Assembly (NCBI RefSeq): GCF_003255815.1 | Contig: NC_037680.1 | Coordinates: 10,744,564 to 10,808,563 of the forward strand | Source of the DNA: Theropithecus gelada | Taxonomy: Eukaryota; Chordata; Mammalia; Primates; Cercopithecidae | DNA length: 64,000 bases | Direction of reading: 5' to 3' | Shown: positions 49,764 through 61,600 of the stretch, in pieces | Numbering within the stretch: position 1 is the stretch's first letter | Layout of the letters: every line of letters begins with the position of its first letter | Position numbers and translations under genes: made by a program | Notes under the pieces: model-generated | Database searches by the model: none | Told to the model about the DNA's origin: nothing | Seen by the model: the letters and a program-made list of their open reading frames with translations, nothing else

Positions 49764-51914
49764 TCATTTTAAAGTTTTTTAAGCTGTTGAAGTCTCCTTT
49801 GTCAAAGATAGAATGTGGAACTTTGGTTTTGTTTTTCACTTTATTCATAAAGCTATTCCATAGCCCATCTGATCGATTCAAAATGGGGCTAACAGTGAGA
49901 AATTAAGGACTGCAGATGGGATGTCTAAAAGAGAGCTAACAGGAGAGGCCTAGTAGGAGGAGGAGAGATGGACAAATGAGGGATGCTGGAAGATTAACAG
50001 AGACCCCTGCTACTTCTAACAACGTCGTTCTGCAAAAATAAAATAAAATAAAAATCTTAGAAAATGTGCTTCATGCCTACAACATAGCATGGATCAAGCA
50101 ATTTGTGATCTCAGTATCTGTAAAGAATGACTCTATATTTATTTTTCTTACAAGCATTGCATATGTGGGTATATGCAAATATATAGACAGGCAAAAATAG
50201 AAAGGTATATCTGCACACACAAATATATGAGTGTATGTGTGCGCGCACATGTGTGTGCACACAGGCATTTGAGCTCGAGTGCATGCACTCATCTGAAATA
50301 AAAGAATACAGGAATAAAGGGACTATGACATCGAATTGATTAGCAGCACTGGGCGTCATTCCTGCCAAGCCTATCCCAAGGCCAAACTAGAGCCTATTAT
50401 TTTAGATCTTGGGGAAATTAAGCAGGCACAGACTTAAGAAAACATAGGCTGTGGTTAACTTTCCACTTCTTTCTACTAAGAGTGGATGACCAAGCATTTT
50501 TGTGACATTAGTCCTCTCTTGCTATCCCTTAGTTAGCTCATGAGAAAATAAGGTGTAAAACTAAACTATCCAAGGTATGAAGCCATCCCTGCCCAACTTA
50601 ATGAGCAACTAACTAATCCAAAAGGAAAATAGCCATTACTTACACAGCCATAATGTAGATGCAACATGGCATATAAATCAGTAACTCTTGTATTGCAAAA
50701 CAGACAAATAGATTAATGCATGTTGCAAAGGATGGGTGAAGAGATCGATTCGGTTACTGATTCAGACCATGAACTTTCTCTCAATATACTGCATTTAACT
50801 TTTAAATAAGGTTTAGGAGAACCTGTAACATTTTGCTCACTGACAGAGCTATATTTTACTAAGGGCAGAAATTGGCTAGTCTATAAAAATTAAATTATGC
50901 CCCTTTCACTGTAACTAGTCAAGAGGAAAAACTCTAATTACAAGATTGCACTGTCACACAAATGCAAATTCACATTCTTTATTCCCTGGTTTCAAAATTC
51001 ATACTGGAGGGGGCTTCTATTCTGAAATGAAAATCAATATTTGAAATATTTTGCAGAGTACAATGACAAGAGCAAAAGAAGTGCCATTATCAAGGGTGCT
51101 AGTAAATAGACACCAACTCATTAAGTCCAGAGCTGGTGAGAACAAGTCATTCGTTATGCAAATATTTAAATATCAATTAGTAAGGACAATGAAAGAAGTT
51201 GAAGTGAACCTTCCCTTCCCCACAGCCAGAAACTTATTATTCCAGAAATGACCAAACGGAACAAGAGTGGTGGATAATAATCTCAGCACCTAAGAGGAAT
51301 GCCACTCTGGGGAATAGGTAAAGGTTAATTTCAAACGTACTTCCCAGTCGAAAATTAAATGTACCTGCCTCAAAATTCATAAGAGCTGAGTTTGCAGACT
51401 TAGTACAGAAACTGAGTCTACTCAGTTATTGAGTCTACTCAGCCTACACATATTGCACGGCTGGTATTTTTTGGAAAGAGAACACCTTTCATTACTGCTT
51501 AATGTCAGACTGGCTTAGTTCATTACATTTTCTTAAGTTGATTTAAAGCCCTGGTTTTTCTATACCTATGAAAAAATGCCAGTCCACATAGCGCTCAAAC
51601 TTAAAAATCTCACTGGTTGGTTCTCAGATTCTTGACAATCCACTTCATGGCCTGTCTACCTGGACTGTTAGGTGAACTTGGTGGATATGAAAAATGGTCT
51701 AAACTCTTTGAACTTTGCCTGGACTATCTTTTCGGGCAGACCTGGCAGGATATTTTACGACATGCTGGCTGTGTGGTATTACAGCAAAGGTGCTGGCCAG
51801 GGAAGCAGGCTTCAAGCGCCTCTTAGTAACAGCTGGCTAGTGAACTTGGACAACGCATCTAATTTTTCTGGACCTTGCTGTCTTCCTCTATAACACAAAA
51901 AGGTTTGTCCCCAG

Positions 51915-52110
51915 ATCAGTTCTCAACTCAGGTCACCCCAGAATCACTGGGAAGTTTATAAAAGACCCATGGCCAGATATACCACAGATTTATGAAACGG
52001 GCTTCTTTAAGCAGAGACCCAGCCATGTGGAGTTGAACAAAACTCCCAGCAAGATTCCAACATGCATCTTTAACTAGGAGTCGCTGGGCTCTTTCAGCTC
52101 CAGTATGCTG
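51915..52110 (-). mobile_element. MER5-like relic, diverged
   Basis: Begins CAGTTCTCAACTCAGG and contains CAGAATCACTGGGAAG; probably an aged MER5/MER-type element. Confidence 0.4.
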
Positions 52111-54538
52111 AGATTCTCAGGATAACATATGTGATTGATCAAACTTAAAAGAAATTCTGACTTCAATTCTTAATAGCATCATTTAACAGGCATTACTTTC
52201 TCTGGAGTGGAGATGTTGACCATGTAATAGAATTACATGCTGACTGGCTGTGGCATGAGGAAACAAGATCTTCAAAGATGACCACCAGATTTCACAAGAT
52301 TCTGTATGTACAATCGAAAGAGAAAAGTCAGATGCCTCGGGCGCTCAACAAAAGTTAGCTCTTGTTACTATGATGATTATACTACAACTGTGTTCACTTA
52401 GAGTTTTAGATTTGCTCTCTATCCTTGTTGGCAAAAAATTAAATTGGTCCCTAATAAGTACATGGACATCAAAATGGAAGTGCCTTGGAGGTATGAGCCC
52501 CCCCGGACATTGCTCTTTTGATGCAGAAACAGATCCGTTTGGCTTGCACCCCGACCTAGCATCCTTCCCTTCATAACCTTTTCCTCTGAGTTCGTCAACT
52601 GCTTCTGTTTATCAAACTTCACAATTGAAACTGCCTTATTGATTCTGTCTCGACTTGTTGGGCTGTGACCTGTGGCCTGAGGGACCTGGTTTGGAGACAA
52701 GATGCCCACCTTGTCCGAGCTTACAGAAAATGAGCAACCTTAGGCCAGGCACGTGAAGACCACGTTTCTGTGGATAAAATGGAAGTTAAAATGCCTCCTC
52801 TGCTTCTTTTACAGAGTGGTTTTGAGGACAGAATGAAGCAAGATGAAAAACAGCACTTTGAAAATGGAGTGTGTGGTATTCATCTTAGACACACTTTTAC
52901 AGAAGAAGAAATGTCTCTCAGAAAAAGAACCTCTTCTGACTCACATTTAGCTTACATCCCTTTCTCGACCATATCCTAGGCGATAAAACATGACACCCAG
53001 GTAAGCGGTGGCCTTGTGGACTCCGAAGAGGTTCTTAACGTGTCCACAGTACATTCTCATTTTGTCTGGCTCTAAACTACTGTCTCAAGAAAGCTGCAAA
53101 TATTTGAACGTAACAATAAAGTGTTAACAGTAATTCTGACTAAAATCACAGCAGTGCCTCTGGTAGAAAGGCAGTGAATTTTTTGCTCAGGTAAAACATA
53201 GGAAAGAAACACAAGTAGAAAAAAATCCATTTGTTCAAATTATCCCTATCAATCTGAACTGAAGAATTTTTGCCAAGTTTGTTTTGTTTTGCATTATTAA
53301 TAGCCCAAATCCCGTGTGCCAAAATGATGTTTACTCCATTTCTTGGGACAAGTTACCCTTGAGAGCCAGTATGTCTCAGGCTTCCCAGAAGAGTGATTTT
53401 GGTGCAACAAATAATGACCTATAAAATCAGCCCTCACAACTACACACACACCACAACACAGCACAGTGACAAGCTGGCATCTGCTTTCCAAATAACCATG
53501 AGGATAGCAATATGACATTTCCAGGCCCTTCTCTAAGAAACAACTTTCCCAAGCTGTTGGCTTTAAAACTAGAGTCCTTGCATTGATTTGCCAGTGGGTA
53601 AAGGGAATCATATAACAGTTCTAATCACTTCGCCGGGTTCTGCAGGCAGTTCACAGAACTAAAGGGAAGTGGGGGCTTTGGCTCATTCAATATCAGCCAT
53701 AAAGTTATGCTATTTCCCATCTTTTCAATATCCTTCAAATGGCAACGTCTGTGTTTATGGTTTTGACCTTGAAACTGAAGTAACAGCTCCACCTGTTTTC
53801 CCAAAGTTCCAGTTATAATTTGGGGGAACTTTGAGTTCTAATAAGACAGCTGGGGTAGGGGGTTGGGGGACGGTTGGAAAGTTCTACCTCAGCGAGAAGA
53901 CCCTTGGTCAGCTAGAGGGAGTAAGGGCTATCCCACAAGACCCCTTTGTCCCTCACAGGATGCTCAGGCCCTCTTCTCAGCCAGCCGGCAGCTAAGCTGG
54001 TAGGGCTGAGAACGGCATTCCTTTGAAAGATCTTGGCAATTTGTGCCTGGAAGTTGATGCATTAGTTCTAAAATTAAATAAAGATCCTGTAGTGTTCTTC
54101 AAGGAAATATGGTGTGCCTCTATGACAAAACACATTTTTCAAGTTCTGACCTCTGGGAACTTCAACTAGCTCCATATTTCAGGCTGACAATGCTCACAGG
54201 CTACTGTCTAGTTGCCCAAGCCGGGGCTGGTTAGCCATATATTTTCTATCTCCATCAGCTTGTAGCATAGGGAGGTGAAGAGAGTAAATAAAAAGAGGAG
54301 AGCCACTAATTTAAATGCACTTCCCCTCCCAAGACCCTTGGGGAGAAGCCTTGGTAATTAATGAGATTAAAGTAACTTGGAACTCTTCATTTTCCCAGCA
54401 CTGTAAAAGTAAATCTGCGATAACCAGTGTGTGGGCATTAAATCAAAGTCAGTCCTTTTTCCTGTTATTTAATGGCCCCCTCACTCCCACCCCAGAGCCC
54501 AGGCTTAAGAGCGACGGGGAGGGCTGCCAGGCTCTTAC

Positions 54539-54676
54539 CGGCACTTTGCTCCATCACTTCTTTCTGACACATGTCTTGAACGTTCACCGTGCAATTCACG
54601 ATGAACTCAGGGGAGGAGCAGTCGTTGTTCAGCTGGAATTCTTCACACTGGTAGCACTGGATTTGCAGCGCAAAGC
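54539..54676 (-). CDS. LYPD1: LYPD1 exon 2: first half of the Ly6/uPAR domain
   Basis: This middle coding exon is bounded by CTCGCAG on its 5' side and G|GTAAGA on its 3' side, both good splice sites. It completes Gly18, encodes residues 19-63 and ends with the first base of Gly64. It begins just after the predicted signal peptide with FALQIQCYQC, so the mature protein starts close to the exon start. Cysteines 25, 28, 37, 46 and 54 fit the three-finger Ly6 fold, and N45-C-T47 is a possible N-glycosylation site. The exon is 138 bases, so both introns are phase 1, the usual arrangement in Ly6 genes. It is separated from exon 3 by about 27 kb and from exon 1 by about 1.3 kb. Confidence 0.96.
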
Positions 54677-56021
54677 CTGCGAGACAGACGCAGTCGGGTT
54701 CAGATCCGGCCCCCACAGAGCCCACCCCGGAAATCACGACCATCCCACACCCCAGAGCGCGGCGGCTCCCGGCCTCTGGGAGGCTTGGGGCTCTGCACTC
54801 CTGGGTCTCCGGGTAGGGCCAGATGTGGCTGAAACCGGCAGGGGGCGGCGCCGGTACCTAGGGTCCTTTAGGACAAAATGGAATAGTGCCCGGCACCTCT
54901 GGACCCCGGCTCTAGACACGAAGAGCCCATTCAACACCACCCCAGGCCTTTTCCCAAGAAGTTGAAAGGAGGGTGGGGATGGTACCACCCGAAGAGCGAA
55001 GTAGCTCTGTAGACCTGCGTTAGCTCCAGCCAAAGCCAAAGGATTTGCCTAATTGCTAATTGGTTACAAATTACTTAATTACTATTTTGGCACCATTCGT
55101 GATTACATTCGCAGACGTCTTTTCAGTTTTTATTTATTTAATTTTTAAAGTCAGCGTTTCTGTGCCAGGGCTCTGAGGATCCCTGAGCGACCACCTGGGA
55201 ACAAGGGTGGAGGTGCCAGACGCCAAGTGCTGTTGCGCCGCAAGTCCCCGAGCCCGGGTCTGCGGCCCTTCTCCAGGGCCGTCCCCGCGGCGACCCGGGT
55301 GGCCACAGAGGGTGGGAGAGGGCGTTTGTGAGCGCGCGCACCCTGGATCCCGACCCCGCGGCCCTTTCTTCCAGGCCCCGGCTTTCAGGGCAACCGTTCG
55401 GCTAGGGTGGGTGGTCGGGGTCCCAGCTCTGCAGAGCTTAGTCGGGAGCCAGTAGGCGAACTGGAGAGAGGACGCGAGACCTTTGCGCCTCTGGTCGCTT
55501 CAGCCTGGCTGTTCTCGGTGTACGCGCTCCTGTCTAGACCCAACTGCCCGCGCTCCCGCTGCCCCATATCTATCGCACTCTGAGCGCAGTAACCCAGCTT
55601 CAGCGAGGCCGCAGGCTGCCTAGCGCGCGGCTCACCTGTCGGCGGCGCCACTCCCACGGGGTGCCGGAGGCGCCAGACAACTTGGCGGGGTTCGGGAGAT
55701 GTCGCCCCCTCTTCCTCGCCGAGACCCCAGCACGGCTCGGACCCTCCCTCCTCCCAAGCCCAGCTTCTGCCGACCGTGCAGCCCGAGAAGCTGTAGCCCG
55801 GAGTCCGGCGAACCCGCCGCTCCCGGCTCTCCTCCTGCAGCGCGGGACTTGGACACTTTCCCAGCCTCGCGCCCTGGGGCACCAGTCGCCACCGCCCAAC
55901 TCCCGCTGGGCAGCCCCAGGGCAGGGCTGGCCCCAGGTGGGAGCCTTGGGGGGCAAAAGGGCTGGCTGGTAGATGGACTGTGCGCACCTGGCGCCGGCTG
56001 CTGGCCTCTGGGCATTCTCAC
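54677..56021 (-). other. LYPD1: LYPD1 intron 1
   Basis: A 1.3-kb phase-1 intron between the signal-peptide exon and the first Ly6 exon, bounded by GTGAGA and CTCGCAG. Its 5' half is CpG-rich and belongs to the promoter-associated island. The part near 55.05-55.15 kb is AT-rich. No repeats recognised. Confidence 0.85.
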
Positions 56022-56073
56022 CTGGAAGCAAGAACAATCCGCAAAAAGTTGCCGCGATGCCTAGGACCCACAT
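56022..56073 (-). CDS. LYPD1: LYPD1 exon 1, coding part: start codon and signal peptide
   Basis: The ATG lies at 56073-56071 on the minus strand and is followed by MWVLGIAATFCGLFLLP plus the first base of Gly18, then the donor CAG|GTGAGA. The stretch is hydrophobic with small residues near its end, a typical secretory signal peptide. The start was chosen because it gives the normal 141-residue product. It sits inside a CpG-rich region, with a GCN-rich leader immediately upstream. Open frames continuing past the donor into the intron are artefacts of the high GC content. Confidence 0.95.
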
Positions 56074-56110
56074 TCTCCCGGAGTCCCGGGACCGGGAGCG
56101 GGTAGGCGCA

Positions 56111-56205
56111 TCAGAGGAGGCGACCGCAGCGGAGGCTGCCCCGGCTGCAGCGGCTGTGGCTGCCGAGGCTGCTGGGGCCCGCGCTGCTGCCGCCGAGACG
56201 ACGGT
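56111..56205 (-). other. LYPD1: LYPD1 5' leader with imperfect GCN repeats
   Basis: Immediately upstream of the LYPD1 start codon the minus strand is a GC-rich, imperfect GCN/CAG-like trinucleotide tract. It would form a structured 5' leader if transcription begins beyond it. The exact transcription start cannot be read from sequence. Confidence 0.5.
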
Positions 56206-56209
56206 CGTA

Positions 56210-57940
56210 GCTTAGAGGAGCCGCAGGTGCCGCTCGCGGCGCATGCATCGCCCGCGCTCGGGCTCCTGGCTGCGCGTCTCCGCTCCTCCCGCTCGCGCTG
56301 CCGGGCCGAGCACCGCGCCTCCGGAGTTGGCGGCTGAGACTGAAGGAACTACTGGCGATCCGGAGCACCCACAAAAGTCTCGCCTTTTCTCCCCACCTCC
56401 CACTCCAGGCACCACGTGACGGCTGCCGAGTTGGGGTGGGGGTGGCGGGCGGGGAAGGCTGGGTCCATCTCTCTACATCCCCACCCCCTTCCTGTCTTCC
56501 TCTTCTCCCGCCTCCGCACGTTCCTGGGAAAGGGGCGCCGGGGGTGGGGGGAGGTGGGAGAGGACTGGTAGTTTTCTGAGGTGGAGAGGCTGGAGATTGG
56601 GGAAGCCGCGGGGAGGGCGCAGCAGGTGCCGTGGGGACCTGCCGGGTGCGGACTAGGGTCTGAGGACTGCGTGCCCGGCTGGCCCTTCGCATATAGGGAC
56701 GCGGCCTCCCCACTCCATGTCCTCTGCGCCTTCCAGGACTGGTCAGTACCCCCAGCGACTGGGTCCAGCCCACACCGCTGAGGCGGTCCCACTGCGGGCC
56801 GCTGGAGCCTGGCGCCCCGGAGGCTGACAGGAGGGGCGCACGTTCCCGTGCGCCTGGCAAAGTTCCATGTTCGCAGGCTCCCTAGGGTGTCCTGTGCAGC
56901 TGTGCCCCCTCTTCCTCCGAGGCCTTCTGTCAAGAACCAGCTCGGCGTGGCCAGTCTGGATGGGGGTGTGGTGGGGACACTGCCTTGACTGTCGCACTTA
57001 CCCGGGCCGCCCTCCCTTCTCCCGCCTGCGCGCACCGCTGGAGGGTGCATTGACACCGCCCTGGTCGCCTAGCCTAGGAGAACCCCGTCCCGGGGACACC
57101 TGCCGTGAGGTCCCACCAGAAAGCAAATCAGGGTCAAGAAGAGGGTTGCTCTCCTCCATTCCTTGTCGCCAAAACGCCGACCAGCTCCATCCTGCTTTCT
57201 CCAAAGCCACCGATTATTAGTACATACTCCCACGTCCTCTCCCGGAAGGCCATCCCAGCCTCGGACTCGGCCTCTGGCTGCTCCCCACACCCCTGAAATT
57301 CCTCTTCTTTCCGCAAAGTCCAAGTGACCCACCTTGCGTACTCCCGGGGATGCCCCGGTGCTATCTTCGCCTTCCTTCCCGAGCCTTGCAGCAGGTGTTG
57401 CGGGAGACCGCTAGCCCGCCGGAGTGCGTTGGTGCCCCCGCCCCCAATCCGCACATTCCCACCCCCTTTCCCCACATCCTTAGGGAGCCTTCATTTCCGT
57501 GGAAATCGCCTCCTAAGCTTTGCCCCCTTTCACCCTTTTCTCCCGCGGCCACTTCTTGGGGCAGCTCTCTCCGGCCGGAACGCTGATCATTTATTTCTGC
57601 ATCCTCCCAGCTGAGCTGGTCTGGAAAGGAGCTTAAATGACTTGCTTTGTAATTCCTCTGCAGAGATCGCTCCATGTCTGCCTCAGGCTCCTTCTCTCCC
57701 TCCCTCCCCCCTTCTTTCATTTCTATTTGGTTAACCCCTCGGGGAGACTGAAATGCTTTGACCATTACTCACCTGTCTGCAGACTCTGATCTTACAATTG
57801 GCTAAATTACTATCTCTAGAGCAAAAGGGCCAGTTTATTTATTCCTTCGGGGAACCCATCGGAAGAGCACGTGTGAGTCATGATTCAAGTAACTGACTGG
57901 GCCAAAAGGTCCTTGAGCAAGTTATTTTCAGTTTTCAGAG
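56210..57940. other. Gap between NCKAP5 3' end and LYPD1 coding start
   Basis: This holds the presumed LYPD1 5' UTR and promoter, with the E-box at 56412 and many GC boxes. From 57.6 to 57.94 kb the base composition falls to AT-rich. The LYPD1 transcription start could lie anywhere in the GC-rich part; an upstream non-coding exon cannot be ruled out. No repeats recognised. Confidence 0.5.
56412..56420 (-). promoter_or_regulatory. E-box GTCACGTGG in the LYPD1 promoter
   Basis: A USF/MITF-type extended E-box (minus strand GTCACGTGG) lies about 340 bases upstream of the LYPD1 start codon within the CpG-rich region. Such sites are common just upstream of CpG-island transcription starts. Function here is inferred from sequence and position only. 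Confidence 0.4.
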
Positions 57941-59180
57941 GGTGCAATTGTAATATAACTTTTATTCAGAAAGAAAACAAAAGGATTTTTTAAAGTCTGA
58001 AAGACAAGGACATTTTACATAATTTTCATTTAAGATAAAATAAAACAAATTGCACAAATTAACCAAATAACACTGATCATACAATACTCTTTAAAGAAAC
58101 AATTATGTGCTAAAGTAGCCATATAGATCCTAAAAATATTTCTATTGTGCCTAGTTTACAAGCTCCTGTACATAAGCAATTATAAATAGTTCACATCTAG
58201 AAAAAATACACATAACCTTTAAAATAGAATTTATCCTTACATATAAACAGTCTTGGTAGAAAAAAAGGATATTAAAAAGAATTCTTCGTAGCACCATTAA
58301 TTTTATTTTTAAAAGTGAACATTGCAAATAGAAATTTGCTTTCATTTTTAGAGTGCCCAGATTTTAATAAAAAGAGCAAGAAGATAAAAATCAAATAACA
58401 GGATCATAGAGAAGCACTAAGTAGAAGACAATCTAAAGAAATGTCTGGAAGGAAAAACTGTTATTGGGAATAAAATTCGGTCATTTCTGATACAATGACA
58501 CACTCCCAATCAGTGTCCACACTTTTGGACCCTTTTCATTTTTCAGCAGAAGCACAATTACACCGATTACTATCACCTGACTCTCTGGCAACGAATCTGA
58601 AATTGCACTAAAATGAACATTTCTATCAAATTGAGATTTATGAGATGGAGATGAGGAGGAAGGAACCCTCTGGTTTTTTGGCAGGCCCTGTTGTAGGTAT
58701 ACAGAGTGTACCCACAAACAATTTGAGGACCAGGACAATGAACATCACGAAAACTTCAGTTGGGATTTTAAAAAATATATATTATCATCAACTTCTAAGA
58801 CTTAGTACATTATTTCAAGAGCATGGCGCTGATTCCATTTATTGCTGTCTTTTTTTTTTTTTTGCTACAAATATAATTTCTCTTCCAAAAAATTTACAAC
58901 TTCTGTACAAATATTCAAAAAAAGTGCAAAATTAAGGATTCTGTATCATAGGTGTGTTTACGCTTAATCCTCTTGAAACACAATAAATGGAGTCTATCTT
59001 TATTGCCCTGTCAGAGATATGAGCTCTGGTGGGTTGCCTGCTGTGAATTTGACAATGAAGGCTCTGGTACTGCAATAGTTTATTATTGTCATCTCTACCC
59101 AGCAGCGCACCCCCCGCCACCCCCCCCGCCCTCGTTTCTTAAGCCCTCCAGTCCCAGCTCACTAAGGGAAGAGAAGTCCT
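57940..59180 (-). other. NCKAP5: NCKAP5 3' UTR
   Basis: About 1.24 kb of AT-rich sequence lies between the NCKAP5 stop and a minus-strand AATAAA at 57961-57966, with no Alu inside. Cleavage near 57940-57950 is expected; a second AATAAA at 57834-57839 could extend it by about 130 bases. Just after the stop, at 59109-59133, lies a G-rich run (C-rich on the plus strand), which stands out from the AT-rich remainder. Confidence 0.7.
57961..57966 (-). terminator. NCKAP5 polyadenylation signal
   Basis: Minus-strand AATAAA 1.2 kb after the NCKAP5 stop, at the edge where the AT-rich UTR meets the GC-rich LYPD1 promoter region. Confidence 0.6.
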
Positions 59181-59462
59181 TTATACATCATTTGAACCTT
59201 GACTGGCACAGGAAGAGAAGCTATCATATAAAGAATCACTCAAAGATTCCAAGTTGTCTACCCCAGGCCTATCTGAACTACTCAAAGATGTCTCTTCATT
59301 TTTTTCTTTTTCTTCCTTCTGTCCTTCAACCTTGTTCAGAGAGTTCTTCTCTTTTTCTAATAAAATCACAGTATTGCTGTGAAATTTATTGAATGACTCC
59401 AGGGAAATTTTCGATAATCTATTCTCGGGATCGTCTTTTGTTTCTTCAAGTTGTTTCAATTT
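59181..59462 (-). CDS. NCKAP5: NCKAP5, last coding exon
   Basis: This is the C-terminal 93 residues of NCKAP5 (NAP5), a large NCK-associated protein with N-terminal coiled coils; its paralogue NCKAP5L (CEP169) binds microtubules and centrosomes. The minus strand shows TTTTTATTGCAG ending at 59463, then an open frame beginning KLKQLEET and ending SSCASQGSNDV before TAA at 59183-59181. The segment is highly charged (Lys/Glu-rich in the middle) with a Ser-rich end containing SDSLYDSFSSC, which resembles the conserved C-terminus of the NCKAP5/NCKAP5L pair. Position next to LYPD1 on the same strand matches known gene order. The track-style start codon one codon upstream of the acceptor is not real. 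The identification rests on recalled C-terminal sequence plus synteny. Confidence 0.85.
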   Translation of the reverse strand, partial: KLKQLEETKDDPENRLSKISLESFNKFHSNTVILLEKEKNSLNKVEGQKEEKEKNEETSLSSSDRPGVDNLESLSDSLYDSFSSCASQGSNDV

Positions 59463-60384
59463 CTGCAATAAAAAGAAGAAAATATTAGAAACATATTTCT
59501 TTGGAAAATCAAGTTATTCTATCTAATATTCAATTATTGTCTGTATAAAGTACAGTTTAAAGGGATAGAGAAAACCTACAAGTCTTTAACAATCTTCTAG
59601 TATAATTAAATGTAATAATAAAGCCAATTTTAGGGATAAATCAGGACTTTAATCATTTTACTGAGACAAATAGGTCCCAATTTGCAAACCAGTTAAGTGC
59701 CACTTAATTTCATTTTAAATGGATCCATTTGAAATTTGTTCAGGTAAAGTGCCTTATTTTTCTTCATCAAAGTTTCAAACTCCTCTCTTTCCTTGCTAAC
59801 TATTAGTTGTACTTTTTCTAAATATGAGTAGGGATTGAATTTCAGCCAGAAGTTATGGTAATTTTTTTTTTTTAAAGAAGACATAAAAATCCCTTAACTT
59901 GCCATTTTCGAATACATGTTAAGCTTGTTAGAAGCGTTGCCATTTTGGTATTTTGTCCCTTTATGGGACTTAAGATATTTGAAAGAGATCTCCAGGTTTT
60001 TGGGTGTAGATCCCAGAAAGCCCAAGGGCTTAAAAATTAAAGTGGCAGGTGAACAGCTGAGTAACCCCTCTGCTCCAGAAGGTCTAGTAATACCAGTTTA
60101 CACTGGAATATTACTGTTATGAATACCCTGTGTGATGTTATAAAGCACCGCAACCAAATTCAATAATTATTATAGGTAAACCCTGTAAACATAAATATAT
60201 TCGGTTGCTCAGTTGGCTCCTAAGGGCTAAGGTGAGGACAGAGGGAGGCACCGATGCCAAAAACAATGACAAGAACAGATGTGTAAAAGTGTCTACAATG
60301 TTTCTCATCTTCTTTTCCTCTTTCCAGCAGAAATTCCATCCAAACACAAGAAAGAAGCAGGCCCAGGGGCTTAGAGATGATAGT

Positions 60385-60610
60385 AAGTGTTACCATTTAT
60401 TAAGCATCCACTAGGTAAAAGACACTTAACAGATTCTATCAGCTGTTTCACAAACCTGCAAGGTAAACATCCCCATTTTAAATAGAAGGCACGCAAGGCT
60501 CAGAGTGACGGCGATATTTGCCAAAGGTTGCCCAGCAAGTGGCAGAGAACAGGATTTGAATTTCTGTCTGGTTGCCTTCCACGCTCTTGTTCTTTCCATT
60601 AAACCATGTT
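60385..60610 (-). repeat. MIR (antisense)
   Basis: Contains CCATTTATTAAGCATCCACTAGG, TCCCCATTTTAAATAGAAGG and GCAAGTGGCAGAGAACAGGATTTGAAT; near complete. Confidence 0.75.
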
Positions 60611-61399
60611 CTTACGTAATAAAGGACAAAATGTCCCGTTTTCCATTTTGTTACCCAAAAATTCCACTTAAATAACTTGCCAAACCGTCTCTAACATGTG
60701 CAGTTCTGCTGTGCACCATGCTCCCCAAACCCAACATGGTTATGCTGGACTTACAAGGTTGCAATGAGGAAACTGTGTTTTGATCGGGGAAAATAGATAG
60801 AGTCAAAGCCTATGGATTCTCACATGCTAAATATTTAACAGAAAGAGAAGACAGAGATGGAAGTGGATGGCTTCTGTGTTCCAAGAGCAGACACGGGCAG
60901 AATTTCTCTGCTATAGGAAATGGTATAATTCTACGGGAAGATTTGAAAATCATCCTAGATCTCGTGCTTATTTCATTACACTATTAACGTGCAGAAGCAT
61001 TACTCACGGAGCTAATTTTCAATCTCAACCAGCTACCCTGAAACCAGAGGCAGGCTAAGGAACAGACTCCTAGCTGATTACAGAAAAGTGGCTCCATAAT
61101 TAGAAATAACTCCATCCAAGGGCCCCTTTTAATACTATGCCAATTTGCCTACATTTACCAAATGTAGGTAAATAAAGGGCATTCAATGCAATTTTCTCTT
61201 TACCTGGATGTCTTCTCCCTTTTTCTTCATTTAAGAACCACAAGTATTTTTCTTACCTATTTCTCATCTATGTGGATCTCAAATTCATTCAACACACACT
61301 CATTAGAGAAGCTACTGCAAGGCAGGCTGAAGGCTTTGGTACTGAGGATACACAGCTGAATAAAACTGTGCCCTGCAGGGGATCGTTGAGGCCCCGAGG

Positions 61400-61590
61400 G
61401 CAGACAGGCTGAGATTCAATTTCAGCTTGGCCCTTTCATGGGCTGAGTGCTACAAGCATCCTTCTTCAGGTGTAAAATGGTGATAAGACACATCTTTATT
61501 CCAGGATTGCAATACGTATTAGAAATAAAGAACTTTAAAGCTCTGGCAGAGAGTAGTAGGTGCACAGTAAATGGAAGGCTGGATTCTTAT
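61400..61590 (+). repeat. MIR, diverged
   Basis: Contains CTTCAGGTGTAAAATGGTGATAAG, then GCTCTGGCAGAGAGTAGTAGGTGCACAGTAAATGG. Confidence 0.5.
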
Positions 61591-61600
61591 TCTAGAATGG

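Larger units (their letters stand above)
27321..54538 (-). other. LYPD1: LYPD1 intron 2
   Basis: This intron of about 27 kb splits the Ly6 domain and contains no exon I can support. Repeats cluster at 28.1-32.4 kb (MIR, Alu, Alu scrap, L1, T-tract), 36.7-41.75 kb (split DNA transposon, LTR, four Alu-type elements, L1 end) and 47.5-49.8 kb (L1 end, purine tract, Alu). The stretches 32.4-36.5, 41.8-47.4 and 49.8-54.5 kb are largely free of recognisable repeats apart from MIR/L2/MER5 scraps, and I see no gene in them. The donor at 54531-54538 and the acceptor next to 27320 define its ends. Confidence 0.85.
55130..57580. promoter_or_regulatory. CpG-rich region covering the LYPD1 promoter and first exon
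   Basis: This roughly 2.4-kb block is conspicuously GC-rich with many CpG dinucleotides, unlike the AT-rich DNA on both sides. It contains LYPD1 exon 1, most of intron 1 and the upstream flank. No clear TATA box is seen near the start codon, so a dispersed CpG-island promoter is likely. The long open frames found on both strands here follow from the low stop-codon density of GC-rich DNA. Confidence 0.75.

Noticed and set aside
50225..50290. GTGTGCGCGCACATGTGTGTGCACAC as a regulatory palindrome
   Set aside because: It looks like a degenerate TG/CA low-complexity stretch with Z-DNA potential; nothing else supports a function.
54315..54965. 216-residue plus-strand frame over LYPD1 exon 2
   Set aside because: It is antisense to a proven exon and has no recognisable domain; treated as a shadow frame.
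55385..57765. Many long frames in the CpG-rich region, up to about 249 codons
   Set aside because: GC-rich DNA has few stops. None has a recognised domain, and only the 52-base LYPD1 exon fits a real gene with splice sites.
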